DNA of 64,000 nt from Caulobacterales bacterium (lineage in GTDB: Bacteria; Pseudomonadota; Alphaproteobacteria; Caulobacterales; Caulobacteraceae), in the NCBI GenBank assembly GCA_017302105.1, contig JAFLCS010000002.1, forward strand, positions 313,001-377,000, given 5' to 3'. The notes under the pieces were generated by a model. That model saw only the letters and a program-made list of their open reading frames with translations. It had not been told where the DNA came from and made no database searches. The translations under genes and the position numbers were made by a program. Below are positions 26,986 to 34,943 of this stretch, piece after piece (the first letter of the stretch is position 1; each line of letters starts with the position of its first letter).

Positions 26986-28356
26986 ATGTCACCTTCCGAG
27001 ATCCTCAGCCGTGCGGCCCCGACCGCCCCGACCCCGCCGACGCCCGAGCGCGCCGATGCCGGGCAGTTCGATGGGCTGCTGCGGGACCAGACGGTGTCCC
27101 CGACGCGGGGGCGCCTGGGCGTTGGCCGCTGGCTGCGCTCCGAGCCGGAAACGACGATGCGTCTGGACGGTACTGACCCGGCGGTCCTGCCGGGAATGGC
27201 GGGGTCCTGGTTTGAGCGGCCGCTGATCAATCCGGGGCCGAACGCCGAGGGAAAGCTGACCGGACCGCTGATCAATCCAGGTCCGAACGCCGAGACCAAG
27301 CTCACCGGGCCGCTTATCAATCCTGGCCCGCACATCAGCGGCAAGGAAGCGGGTCCCCTGATCAATCCGGGCATCGAGGGACAGACCGGATCGGATGTGT
27401 CGCCGGTTCCCGGGGCCATGTCAGGCGTGTCCGGGCCATTGTCCGCTGCAGAGGTGACCGAGGCCTCCGGCGGCGTAGCCCGCCCGTCAACCGGAGCGCT
27501 CCAGGCGGCTCTGAACGCGCTATCCACTAATGGTCAATCCCAGGCGGTGACCTCGCTGGCCCAGGCCGCCCAGCAGGCCGTCGCCCGTGTCCCCGAAGCG
27601 GGGGCGCTTGAGGGCGCTGCAACCGTGGAAGTTCCGACCCCCGAGCTGGATCTCGCTCCGGTGCCGACGACGCCGGCGACGGGTTCAACGACGGCCGAGC
27701 CGGGTTCTGGAGGCTCTGCGGCACCAACTCCGAATGGAGCCGCAGTTGGGCAGGCCGTCGCCCAGGATCAGGCAGCCTCGTCGCCGGCCAGCGAGGCTGT
27801 CGAGCTTGCACAGACGGACGACGTCGCGACAGACCTGCAGCGGGCCGAGACGGAGGTTCCCGCCAACCAGACCGGAACGACCGGCCCGGCTCAGGCGAGC
27901 TTGACGCGTGCAGACGCAGCGAGCCTGGCCGGCCGTCTGTCTTTCGATACCCTGGCGCAGGTGTCGGCCCAGATCATTCGTCGCCTGGAACACAGGACGA
28001 CACGGTTCGACATGGAACTCAATCCGGTCGAGCTGGGGCGCGTCGACGTGCGGCTCGACATCGATTCCGAGGGTCGCCTGGCGGCGCGACTGGCCTTCGA
28101 CAACCCCGCTGCGGCCCTGGAGCTGCGGGGGCGCGTCGATGATCTGCGTCGCGAACTTCAGCAGGCCGGATTCCAGCTGGCCGACGATGCCTTCTCCTTC
28201 ACCGATCGAGGCGATTCTGAGCGTGGAGGGGCATTTGACCGGGACGATGCCCGGTTGGCGCACGCCCGCTCCGCGGCGGCTGCTGAACAGGCGGATGTCG
28301 CGGCCCAGCCCGTGTTGCGAACCCTGACCCGTCTGGGCCTGGATGTGAGGGTCTGA
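26986..28356 (+). CDS. fliK: Flagellar hook-length control protein FliK
   Basis: FliK measures hook length and switches the export apparatus from hook to filament substrates. The 456-residue protein has a disordered Pro/Ala/Thr-rich N-terminal two-thirds and a C-terminal Flg_hook domain: RRLEHRTTRFDMELNPVELG, VDVRLDIDSEGRLAARLAF and LRRELQQAGFQL. Residues 79-130 hold a tandem repeat of 15 residues built on PLINPGPNAE. The start ATG 26986 has no good Shine-Dalgarno sequence, possibly leaderless-like or poorly translated. It is the first gene behind the sigma-54 promoter and lies 2 bases before flgD. Confidence 0.9.
   Translation: MSPSEILSRAAPTAPTPPTPERADAGQFDGLLRDQTVSPTRGRLGVGRWLRSEPETTMRLDGTDPAVLPGMAGSWFERPLINPGPNAEGKLTGPLINPGPNAETKLTGPLINPGPHISGKEAGPLINPGIEGQTGSDVSPVPGAMSGVSGPLSAAEVTEASGGVARPSTGALQAALNALSTNGQSQAVTSLAQAAQQAVARVPEAGALEGAATVEVPTPELDLAPVPTTPATGSTTAEPGSGGSAAPTPNGAAVGQAVAQDQAASSPASEAVELAQTDDVATDLQRAETEVPANQTGTTGPAQASLTRADAASLAGRLSFDTLAQVSAQIIRRLEHRTTRFDMELNPVELGRVDVRLDIDSEGRLAARLAFDNPAAALELRGRVDDLRRELQQAGFQLADDAFSFTDRGDSERGGAFDRDDARLAHARSAAAAEQADVAAQPVLRTLTRLGLDVRV
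27220..27375 (+). repeat. 45-bp tandem repeat within fliK (3.4 copies)
   Basis: Three full 45-base units (27220-27264, 27265-27309, 27310-27354) and a partial fourth encode the 15-residue unit PLINPGPNAEGKLTG, then PLINPGPNAETKLTG, PLINPGPHISGKEAG and PLINPG. The first two units are nearly identical and the third and fourth have drifted, mostly outside the LINPG core. The repeat is in frame, so copy change would lengthen or shorten the FliK ruler region in 15-residue steps. Confidence 0.9.
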
Positions 28357-28358
28357 CG

Positions 28359-29153
28359 ATGCCGATCAATGCCGTCAACACCACCTCGGCAACCGGAGCG
28401 ACTGCCTCTGGCCGCGCCAATCTCGTCTCCAACTTCGAGACCTTTCTTCAGCTGCTGACGACCCAGCTGAAGAACCAGGATCCGTTGTCGCCGCTCGATT
28501 CCAACGACTTCACCGCCCAGCTGACCCAGATGGCTGGTGTCGAGCAGCAGCTGCTGACTAACGATTTGCTCCAGGCATTGGTCAATCAGGGCTCGGCCGG
28601 CCTGGATGGAGCGGTCAGCTACATAGGCAAGTTCGTGACTGCGGCTGGCTCCGCTACCCGGCTCGACGAGGGTGCGGCGACCTGGAGCTACGAACTGGCC
28701 AGCAATGCCGCCGATGTTCGGCTTGAGGTTCTGGATTCGACCGGTGCCGTGGTCTGGTCTGGCGAAGCCCCATCCAATGACACGGGCGTTCATGATTTCA
28801 GCTGGGATGGCCGCACGAGCGCCGGAACCCAGTTGCCGGACGGTGGCGTCTATACCCTGCGCGTCGCGGCGACCACGAGCGGCGGCCAGGCCGTCGAGAG
28901 CCAGATCCTGATCCGCGGCGTCGTCTCAGGGGTCGAGATGTACGATGGCCGACCCTATGTCACCGTGGGGGGCTCAATCGTCCCGATGAGCCAGATCATC
29001 AGCGTCAATGCGGCGGCCCCTGCATCGGACGACGCCGACGACGGCGCGCAGGGGGTGATCGCCTCGGCCGTCGATCTGGCCAAAGACCTTCTCAATCCGG
29101 TGGATGAAATCGCTGCCCTGGCGGGCGCGTTGAATCCGCTTCGACTGCTTTGA
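28359..29153 (+). CDS. flgD: Flagellar hook assembly (capping) protein FlgD
   Basis: FlgD caps the growing hook and guides FlgE subunits. The 264-residue protein has the conserved N-terminal export/interaction segment FLQLLTTQLKNQDPLSPLDS and FTAQLTQMAGVEQQL, then the FlgD Tudor/Ig-like domains with VVWSGEAPSNDTGVHDFSWD and DGGVYTLRVAAT. A tail of about 50 residues after GSIVPMSQIISV is longer than in E. coli. GAGGG 7 bases upstream supports the ATG. Second gene of the hook operon. Confidence 0.94.
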   Translation: MPINAVNTTSATGATASGRANLVSNFETFLQLLTTQLKNQDPLSPLDSNDFTAQLTQMAGVEQQLLTNDLLQALVNQGSAGLDGAVSYIGKFVTAAGSATRLDEGAATWSYELASNAADVRLEVLDSTGAVVWSGEAPSNDTGVHDFSWDGRTSAGTQLPDGGVYTLRVAATTSGGQAVESQILIRGVVSGVEMYDGRPYVTVGGSIVPMSQIISVNAAAPASDDADDGAQGVIASAVDLAKDLLNPVDEIAALAGALNPLRLL

Positions 29154-29172
29154 ATTCAAGGGGAGTAACAAG

Positions 29173-30594
29173 ATGAGCATCAACAGCGCCATGCTGGCAG
29201 GCGTTTCAGGGCTGAGGGCGAACTCTGCCGCACTCGCTGCGCTGTCCGACAACATCGCGAACGTGAACACCATCGGCTACAAGCGCAGCCAGGTCGACTT
29301 CCAGACGATGGTGACCGGCGGATCGGCCGGTGGCTATTCGGCGGGCGGCGTATTGGCCAATGCTCGCCACTACGTCACCCAGGAGGGCCTGCTCCAGCGC
29401 ACCGGCTCATCGACCGATCTGGGGATTTCGGGCCAGGGCTTCTTCGTGACGACCCAGCAGGCGGAAGATCTCAATGCGACGGACGCGCGTCTGTTCACCC
29501 GCGCAGGATCGTTCAGCGTCGACACCCTCGGCTATCTGAGAAACAGCGCCGGGCTGTTTCTTCAGGGCTGGATCGCCGACGCCGAAGGCCAGATCACGGT
29601 CGATCCGTCAGATCTGGGCCGTCTGAACTCGATCAACGTCGGGGCGATTGGCGGTGCGGCTGAGCCGACCACGCGCGTCTCGTTGAACGCCAACCTGCTG
29701 TCCAGTCAGGCGGTCTCGCCAGAGTTTGCCACCTACGACCCCCTGACCAACTCCATGGCGATGTACGACCCCGAGACGGGGGCCGGTGTTCGCCCAGATT
29801 TCGAGATGCAGGTTCCTGTCTCGGACTCAAAAGGCGGCAAGCGCACCCTGGCGATTTCGTTCCTCAAGACCGACGTTCCGAACCAGTGGCTGGCCGAAAT
29901 CCGGGCCGTCCCGGCATCTGACGTCGTCACGGGAAGCGGATTGGCCAATGGTCAGATCCGAACTGGACTGATCGCTTTCACCCAGGACGGACGCCTGGAT
30001 GTCGCGGCCATGCAGGCGATGGGGAGTACGGCCCTGTTCCCGGACCCGGAAAACGCGACCCTGACGTTTGGCGCGTCGGACGGAGCGGCGCCGGGCGCGG
30101 GCGCGGTCAACTGGGCCCCGGGACTGGGTGTCGATGACCAGCAGGTCAGCTTTGACCTGGACACGGCGGCCGGGGGTCTGACCCAGTACGACAGCCAATC
30201 CGTCGTTCAGGCGGTCATCACCAACGGCACCGCGTTCGGCAACCTGACCGACATCGAGATCAACGAACAGGGCTTTGTCACGGCGATCTTCGACAACGGT
30301 GTCACGCGCCGGATTGCCCAGGTCGCCATCGCCACCTTCCCCAGCCCCGATAACCTGATCTCGGTCAACGGTAATGCCTTCCGGGTCAGCCAGGGATCGG
30401 GCACCTACAATCTGAAGGCCCCGGGGACCGGCGGTGCCGGCATGGTCGCGCCCAGCCAGCTGGAGGCGTCCACGGTTGACCTGTCGGCCGAGTTCACTGG
30501 CCTGATCACAACCCAGCGGGCCTATTCAGCCTCATCGAAAATCATCACGACCGCCGATGAAATGCTGGAAGAACTGATCCGCGTGAAGCGCTGA
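29173..30594 (+). CDS. flgE: Flagellar hook protein FlgE
   Basis: Structural subunit of the hook. The 473-residue protein starts MSINSAMLAGVSGLRANSAA and has the rod/hook signature LAALSDNIANVNTIGYKRSQ, the central FlaE-type domain, and the C-terminal VDLSAEFTGLITTQRAYSAS and ITTADEMLEELIRVKR, which form the D0 coiled coil. GGGGAG lies upstream of the ATG. It lacks an N-terminal signal, as expected for a type III export substrate. Last structural gene before sciP. Confidence 0.96.
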   Translation: MSINSAMLAGVSGLRANSAALAALSDNIANVNTIGYKRSQVDFQTMVTGGSAGGYSAGGVLANARHYVTQEGLLQRTGSSTDLGISGQGFFVTTQQAEDLNATDARLFTRAGSFSVDTLGYLRNSAGLFLQGWIADAEGQITVDPSDLGRLNSINVGAIGGAAEPTTRVSLNANLLSSQAVSPEFATYDPLTNSMAMYDPETGAGVRPDFEMQVPVSDSKGGKRTLAISFLKTDVPNQWLAEIRAVPASDVVTGSGLANGQIRTGLIAFTQDGRLDVAAMQAMGSTALFPDPENATLTFGASDGAAPGAGAVNWAPGLGVDDQQVSFDLDTAAGGLTQYDSQSVVQAVITNGTAFGNLTDIEINEQGFVTAIFDNGVTRRIAQVAIATFPSPDNLISVNGNAFRVSQGSGTYNLKAPGTGGAGMVAPSQLEASTVDLSAEFTGLITTQRAYSASSKIITTADEMLEELIRVKR

Positions 30595-30695
30595 TAAGTA
30601 ACGCCTGAACAACGTCCTTGAAGACTGATTTAACAAGGCCTGACCAAAAGATGAATAAACGGATCGTTCGATTCAGAACCTGTTCACCAAGGCGC

Positions 30696-30710
30696 TTAAA
30701 CGGGTGTTAT
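30696..30710 (+). promoter_or_regulatory. CtrA-like box upstream of sciP
   Basis: TTAA-ACGGGTG-TTAT at 30696-30710 matches the CtrA consensus TTAA-N7-TTAA in 7 of 8 positions and lies 54 bases before sciP. A GANTC (CcrM) site, GATTC at 30670-30674, is close by. In Caulobacter sciP is activated by CtrA and SciP in turn blocks CtrA, so this site fits a known feedback loop. Binding itself is inferred. Confidence 0.62.
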
Positions 30711-30763
30711 GAGCCTATGGGTATTCTCGCATCAGTGATGGTGGTGCGAGAGGCGAAAAGCCC

Positions 30764-31045
30764 ATGCTTCAAGAACAGCGTATTAACGGCAACGGCGAGC
30801 GCTATGTCATCGGCCCGACGGGGGCCGCTTTGACCCTGGACGATCTGCCCCCGCCCGAAACAGAACGCTGGGTGATCCGGCGCAAGGCTGAAGTGGTTTC
30901 GGCCGTGCGCGGTGGTCTGCTCTCGCTCGAAGAGGCCTGCGCCCGATACAGGCTGACGACCGAGGAGTTCCTCGGCTGGCAGCACTCCATTGATCGCTGG
31001 GGTATGCAGGGCCTTCGCACCACGCGAATCCAGCAGTACCGCTAA
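30764..31045 (+). CDS. sciP: CtrA inhibitor SciP (DUF1153)
   Basis: A 93-residue DNA-binding protein of the DUF1153/SciP family, which binds CtrA and prevents it from recruiting RNA polymerase, shutting CtrA-activated genes in G1 cells. Family landmarks are GNGERYVIGPTGAALTLDDL, RWVIRRKAEVVSAVRGGLLS, the helix-turn-helix LEEACARYRLTTEEFLGWQ and the tail GLRTTRIQQYR. Position directly after flgE is as I remember for Caulobacter crescentus. A CtrA-like box lies upstream and a strong terminator follows. Confidence 0.95.
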   Translation: MLQEQRINGNGERYVIGPTGAALTLDDLPPPETERWVIRRKAEVVSAVRGGLLSLEEACARYRLTTEEFLGWQHSIDRWGMQGLRTTRIQQYR

Positions 31046-31071
31046 CAGGTCTCACTCCTTGGTTTCAGAAG

Positions 31072-31103
31072 CGGCCGTGCCCCCTTCGGGGCGCGGCCGT
31101 TTT
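31072..31103 (+). terminator. Rho-independent terminator after sciP
   Basis: CGGCCGTGCCCC (31072-31083) pairs with GGGGCGCGGCCG (31088-31099) around a short CTTC-type loop, followed by TTTT (31100-31103). It ends the sciP transcript 27 bases after the stop, before the convergent fbpC gene. Confidence 0.88.
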
Positions 31104-31119
31104 GCCTTTTGACGGAGGC

Positions 31120-32112
31120 TCAGGCGAAGATGTGCGCCTGGCCAGGGTCGATGCTCACATTCACTACCTCGCCGGGACGTTCCTGCAGGCGGACCTGAAC
31201 GCGCGTGTTGCCGCTCGTCAGATCGGCGATCCAGCCCTGGCCCACGAAGCGCGCCTCTGACACGGAGGCTTGAACGCCAGAGCCGGGGACGAGTGCGGTC
31301 GGGCGCAACATGACCTCGGCCTCACCGTCGGCCAGGCCGTCGGCGGGCAGCGGGCCGAAGACAGTGTGTGCGACGCCACCCGAGATCCGGGCTGCAATGA
31401 CCTCCGCCTCCCCCAGGAGACGCGCCGCCGCAATGGAGACGGGGGTACGGTAACAGGCTTCAGGAGATCCGCGTTGCAGGATCCGGCCCTGGGCCATCAG
31501 GGCCAGATCATCGGCCATCTGCATGGCTTCGCCGGCATCGTGGGTCACGATCAGGACCGCGGCACCGGATTGCTTCAGAATGGCCAGGGCGGCGGCACGC
31601 ACCTCTGCCTGGAGGTGGCCGTCCAGGCCGGAGAACGGTTCGTCCAGCAGAACGGCGCGCGGCGCCCGGGCCAGGGCCCGGACCAGGGCCACCCTCTGTT
31701 GCTCGCCGCCAGACAGTTCGCCGGGAAAGCTCCGCGCCCGATCGGCCAGCCGGACAGTCGACAGCAGGTCCGCCACGCGCTCGCGCCGTTCGGCGCTTGT
31801 CAGATGGGCCAGGCCAAAGCCGACGTTGTCCTCGATGCGCAGATGCGGGAACAGGGCGTAGTCCTGGAACACCAGGCCGATATCGCGCCGCTCTGGAGGG
31901 AGGGTCGAAATATCCTCGCCTTCAGACAGAACCCGCCCACCATCGAGCGGCTCCAGCCCTGCGATCATCCTCAGCAGGGTTGACTTGCCGCACCCTGAGG
32001 GACCGAGCAGGCAGGTGATCCGACCGGCCTGGAGGCTGAGGCTGACGCCGTCCACGGCGGCCTTGGAGCCATAGAGGCGCAGGGCGTCAACGACTTCGAT
32101 GGCGGCGCTCAT
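31120..32112 (-). CDS. fbpC: Iron(III) ABC transporter ATP-binding protein
   Basis: The start at 32112 (MSAAIEVVDALRLYG) gives 330 residues; the extra 15 codons upstream lie in the permease gene. Walker A is GPSGCGKST, Q-loop in VFQDYALFPH, ABC signature LSGGEQQR, Walker B VLLDEPFSGLD and the H-loop VIVTHDAGEA. The C-terminal 100 residues form a TOBE-type regulatory domain typical of FbpC/PotA. Its ATG overlaps the permease stop by 4 bases. Energises uptake of ferric iron delivered by the downstream-encoded binding protein. Confidence 0.9.
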   Translation of the reverse strand: MSAAIEVVDALRLYGSKAAVDGVSLSLQAGRITCLLGPSGCGKSTLLRMIAGLEPLDGGRVLSEGEDISTLPPERRDIGLVFQDYALFPHLRIEDNVGFGLAHLTSAERRERVADLLSTVRLADRARSFPGELSGGEQQRVALVRALARAPRAVLLDEPFSGLDGHLQAEVRAAALAILKQSGAAVLIVTHDAGEAMQMADDLALMAQGRILQRGSPEACYRTPVSIAAARLLGEAEVIAARISGGVAHTVFGPLPADGLADGEAEVMLRPTALVPGSGVQASVSEARFVGQGWIADLTSGNTRVQVRLQERPGEVVNVSIDPGQAHIFA

Positions 32113-33686
32113 GGATGGTCTCCGGGGCGGGAGCGGGACACGCGTCGCGTGAGCCACATCACCGCCGGCAAGGCAATCAGAACAATCAGCAGCGAGGGCC
32201 AGGCCGCTTCACCCAGCCGCTCGTCCTTGGCGTAGTAGTCGGCCATCACCGCCAGGGTGTCGAAGCCGAACGGACGCAGGATCATTGTCGCCGGCAGCTC
32301 CTTCAAAACGTCAATGAAGACCAGCAGCAGGGCCGTAAACAGCGCCCCCGATGCGAGCGGTAGCTCGACCCGGCGCGCTGCCCCGCCGGTGTCTTCGCCG
32401 AGCGTCCTGGCCGCCGCCCGGACCGACGGTCCAATGCGACGCAGCCCGGCATCGATCGGTTCCAGCGCCGCGGCCATCAATCGCGACGCATAGGCCAGGA
32501 CCAGCAGCGCGAGGGCCATGACAAAGCTTGAAACCGTGGCGGGAAATGCGCGCCAGATCACACCCGCCGGTGCCAGCAGACCAATCGCCATCACCGCGCC
32601 CGGTGTGGCGTACCCGAGGCTGAGAAGGCCCGGAATGAAACGACTGTGGCGGGCGTTCAGAGCAACCAGGGCGGCCAGACCACAGGTGAAGGCGGCGGCA
32701 ATGGCCCCAAGGATCAGGACGTTGCGGCTGGAGGCGATCAGCCGCGTCAGCTCGTGCTCTCCGCCGGCTCCCAGCCAGGCCAGCCATCCCAGCGGCAGGA
32801 TCAGGCCCAGCGCGATCAGGGCCAGACAGAACATTGTCGCCGCCCATGCCTTCATCCCCGTCAGCCGGATCCGTTCCAGCCGGCGCCAGCGCGCCTGGCC
32901 GGCCTCACCGCCGGCTCTCTGATTGACGCGCTCCAGCCACAGCAGGACGGCCGCTGCCGCCAGGAGCGGCAAGGCCAGCCGAGCCGCCTCGGCGGCAGAA
33001 TAGAAGACGGACCAGGCCCTTACGACTCCGGTGGTCAGGGTCTGGACCGTCAGGAAGGATGTGGCCCCGTAGTCGGCTAGCGTCTCCATGACGGCCAGGG
33101 CCATGCCGGCGGCGAGCGCCGGTCGCGCCAGCGGCAGGGCCACGCGCAGGAAGGCCTGTCGATGGGAGAGCCCCAACGAGCGTGCGGCCTCAACGAGGCT
33201 GGATGACTGATTCAGCAGAGCCGCGCGAAGGGTCAGATAGACGTATGGATAGAAGGCCAGAGTCATGACGATGGCTGCGCCCCACAGAGTGCGCATCTCG
33301 AGTGGCGGATCCCAGCCGAAGGCGGCGCGCCAGGCCGTGCGGATTGGGCCTGCGACGTCAAACAGGCTGGCGTAGCCGTAGGCGAGAACAAAGGCCGGCG
33401 CGGCCAAAGGCAGAACCAGCATCCAGGAGAACAACCGCCGCCCTGGAAACTCGTGCAGGACCACGAGCCATGCCGCCAGTCCTCCGATCAGACCGGTGCC
33501 GACGCCGACCAGGGCTACCAGGCCCGCAGAGGTTCCGGCATAGCGCCAGAAGGTTGCTGCGGTCAGGCTGTCGGCCCCGTCTCCCAGAGCCGTCGCGAAC
33601 ACGGCGACCAGCGGCGCAATCGCGATCAAGGCCGCCACGATGGCACCCAGGCGCAAGGAGGTTACTCTCGGCATTGAAAAAGACAT
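32109..33686 (-). CDS. fbpB: Iron(III) ABC transporter permease, fused two-domain
   Basis: A 525-residue inner-membrane protein with about twelve helices in two homologous halves. Each half carries a binding-protein-dependent transport loop: SLVEAARSLGLSHRQAFLRV in the first and IGPSVRAAARTLGEDTGGAA in the second, the EAA motifs that contact FbpC. Start is ATG 33686 or the in-frame ATG 33674 (MPRVTSLRLG). Sits between fbpA and fbpC. Confidence 0.92.
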   Translation of the reverse strand: MSFSMPRVTSLRLGAIVAALIAIAPLVAVFATALGDGADSLTAATFWRYAGTSAGLVALVGVGTGLIGGLAAWLVVLHEFPGRRLFSWMLVLPLAAPAFVLAYGYASLFDVAGPIRTAWRAAFGWDPPLEMRTLWGAAIVMTLAFYPYVYLTLRAALLNQSSSLVEAARSLGLSHRQAFLRVALPLARPALAAGMALAVMETLADYGATSFLTVQTLTTGVVRAWSVFYSAAEAARLALPLLAAAAVLLWLERVNQRAGGEAGQARWRRLERIRLTGMKAWAATMFCLALIALGLILPLGWLAWLGAGGEHELTRLIASSRNVLILGAIAAAFTCGLAALVALNARHSRFIPGLLSLGYATPGAVMAIGLLAPAGVIWRAFPATVSSFVMALALLVLAYASRLMAAALEPIDAGLRRIGPSVRAAARTLGEDTGGAARRVELPLASGALFTALLLVFIDVLKELPATMILRPFGFDTLAVMADYYAKDERLGEAAWPSLLIVLIALPAVMWLTRRVSRSRPGDHP

Positions 33687-33716
33687 CCCGGGCCCGCGAC
33701 TAGCATGAACCCGGGA
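33686..33716 (-). other. Hairpin in the fbpA-fbpB gap
   Basis: TCCCGGG (33686-33692) and CCCGGGA (33710-33716) form a perfect 7-bp stem with a 17-base loop just before fbpB. Such intercistronic stems often protect the binding-protein mRNA or reduce permease translation; no T-run follows, so it is not a classic terminator. Function is inference. Confidence 0.4.
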
Positions 33717-33740
33717 CGCCGTCTGCGATCACTTCAAGGC

Positions 33741-34808
33741 TCAGCGCCAGCCAGCCTGTTCGAAGATGCGCTGAGCTTCGGCCCGGTGCTCGGCATAGGC
33801 CGGCAGGGGCATCGGATCGGCCGCGTGGTGCGAATAGGCCGCGACGTCTTCCGGCATCTCCGCCTCGGTCGTCGTCGGGAACTCATTGGTTTCCGTCGCG
33901 AAGATGCCCTGGGCCTGCGGTCCTGTCAGGAATTCCAGGAAGCGGATCGCATTTTCGCGGTTCGGGGCGTGGGCTGCCAGGCCGGCTCCCGATAGGTTGA
34001 AGTGCGATCCGTGGCCGTCGATCTGCGGGAAGGCGAGGGCGAGATGCTCGACAACAGAGCGGTCGGCTGCGTCATCGGACTCGGCCATGCGCAGGAAATA
34101 GTAGTGGTTGGTGATCGCCACCTGGCACTGGCCGGCCGCGACCGCCCGGATCTGATCGGAATCCGACCCCTGGGGCTGGCGTGCCATGTTGTTGACGACG
34201 CCACGCGCCCACGCCAGCGCCCGCTCGGGGCCCCAGCTCTCGATCAGCGCCGACATAAGGGTGAGGTTATAGACGGCGTCCGACGTCTGGGTGCAGACCT
34301 GTCCGTGGAAGCGCGGCGACGCCAGGTCGGCGTAGTCGTCGATCTCTTCGGGGCGGACCTGACGGGTGTCATAGGCCACGATGCGCGCACGACGCGCGAT
34401 GCCGAACCAGCGGCCTTCGGGATCGCGCCACTGTTCGGGCACACGCGCATCAATGGTGGCATCGTCGAACGGGACGATGAAGCCCTGATTGGCGGCTTCC
34501 CCCATCGCCCCCGCGTCCTGAATCACGACCACGTCGGCCGGGCTGGATGTGCCCTCGGCCTCGAGCCGGGCGAGAAGCTCGGGTGCCCGTGCCTCAATCT
34601 TTCGGACCGCGATACCGGTTGCGCAGGTGAAGGCCGTGTAGATGGCGTCGTCCGATGCATAGTGCCGGGCCGTGTAGAGATTCACGGAGCCGCCCGTGGC
34701 CTGGACACAGTCGGCCTGGGCCGTGTCCGTCTGGCTGGCATCAGGCTGGCACGCGGCCAGGGCGGTTGCGCCGGCGAGGAGGGCGGCGACGGAAAAGCGC
34801 TTCATCAT
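33741..34808 (-). CDS. fbpA: Iron(III) ABC transporter substrate-binding lipoprotein
   Basis: The 355-residue protein begins with a lipoprotein signal (lipobox ATALAAC, Cys at about 19), so it is anchored rather than free. The bacterial transferrin-type fold shows VNLYTARHYASDDAIYTAFT at the start of domain 1, YDTRQVRPEEIDDYADL, and the adjacent tyrosines in ITNHYYFLRM that bind Fe3+. Starting point ATG 34808 or the next codon. First gene of fbpABC; a Fur-like inverted repeat lies directly upstream. Confidence 0.92.
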   Translation of the reverse strand: MMKRFSVAALLAGATALAACQPDASQTDTAQADCVQATGGSVNLYTARHYASDDAIYTAFTCATGIAVRKIEARAPELLARLEAEGTSSPADVVVIQDAGAMGEAANQGFIVPFDDATIDARVPEQWRDPEGRWFGIARRARIVAYDTRQVRPEEIDDYADLASPRFHGQVCTQTSDAVYNLTLMSALIESWGPERALAWARGVVNNMARQPQGSDSDQIRAVAAGQCQVAITNHYYFLRMAESDDAADRSVVEHLALAFPQIDGHGSHFNLSGAGLAAHAPNRENAIRFLEFLTGPQAQGIFATETNEFPTTTEAEMPEDVAAYSHHAADPMPLPAYAEHRAEAQRIFEQAGWR

Positions 34809-34843
34809 GTTCGATCCCTAAAAAACCGGAGCGGGTCTCGCAC

Positions 34844-34862
34844 AAATGAGAATGTCTCGCAA
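34844..34862 (-). promoter_or_regulatory. Fur-like inverted repeat upstream of fbpA
   Basis: GAGAATGTCTC (34848-34858) is a perfect GAGA/TCTC dyad within AAATGAGAATGTCTCGCA, similar to half-sites in Fur boxes (GAGAATGATT-type). It lies about 40 bases before the fbpA start. Iron-dependent repression fits the operon's role, but the match is partial and it also lies near the mlaE promoter. Confidence 0.5.
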
Positions 34863-34943
34863 CTATGAAGGTGCGTGGCGGCTTTCTCGGGCAGAAGCGG
34901 CGTTGGCCGAGACGAAACCGGAATCCGTTGCTAAGGAAAGGGG

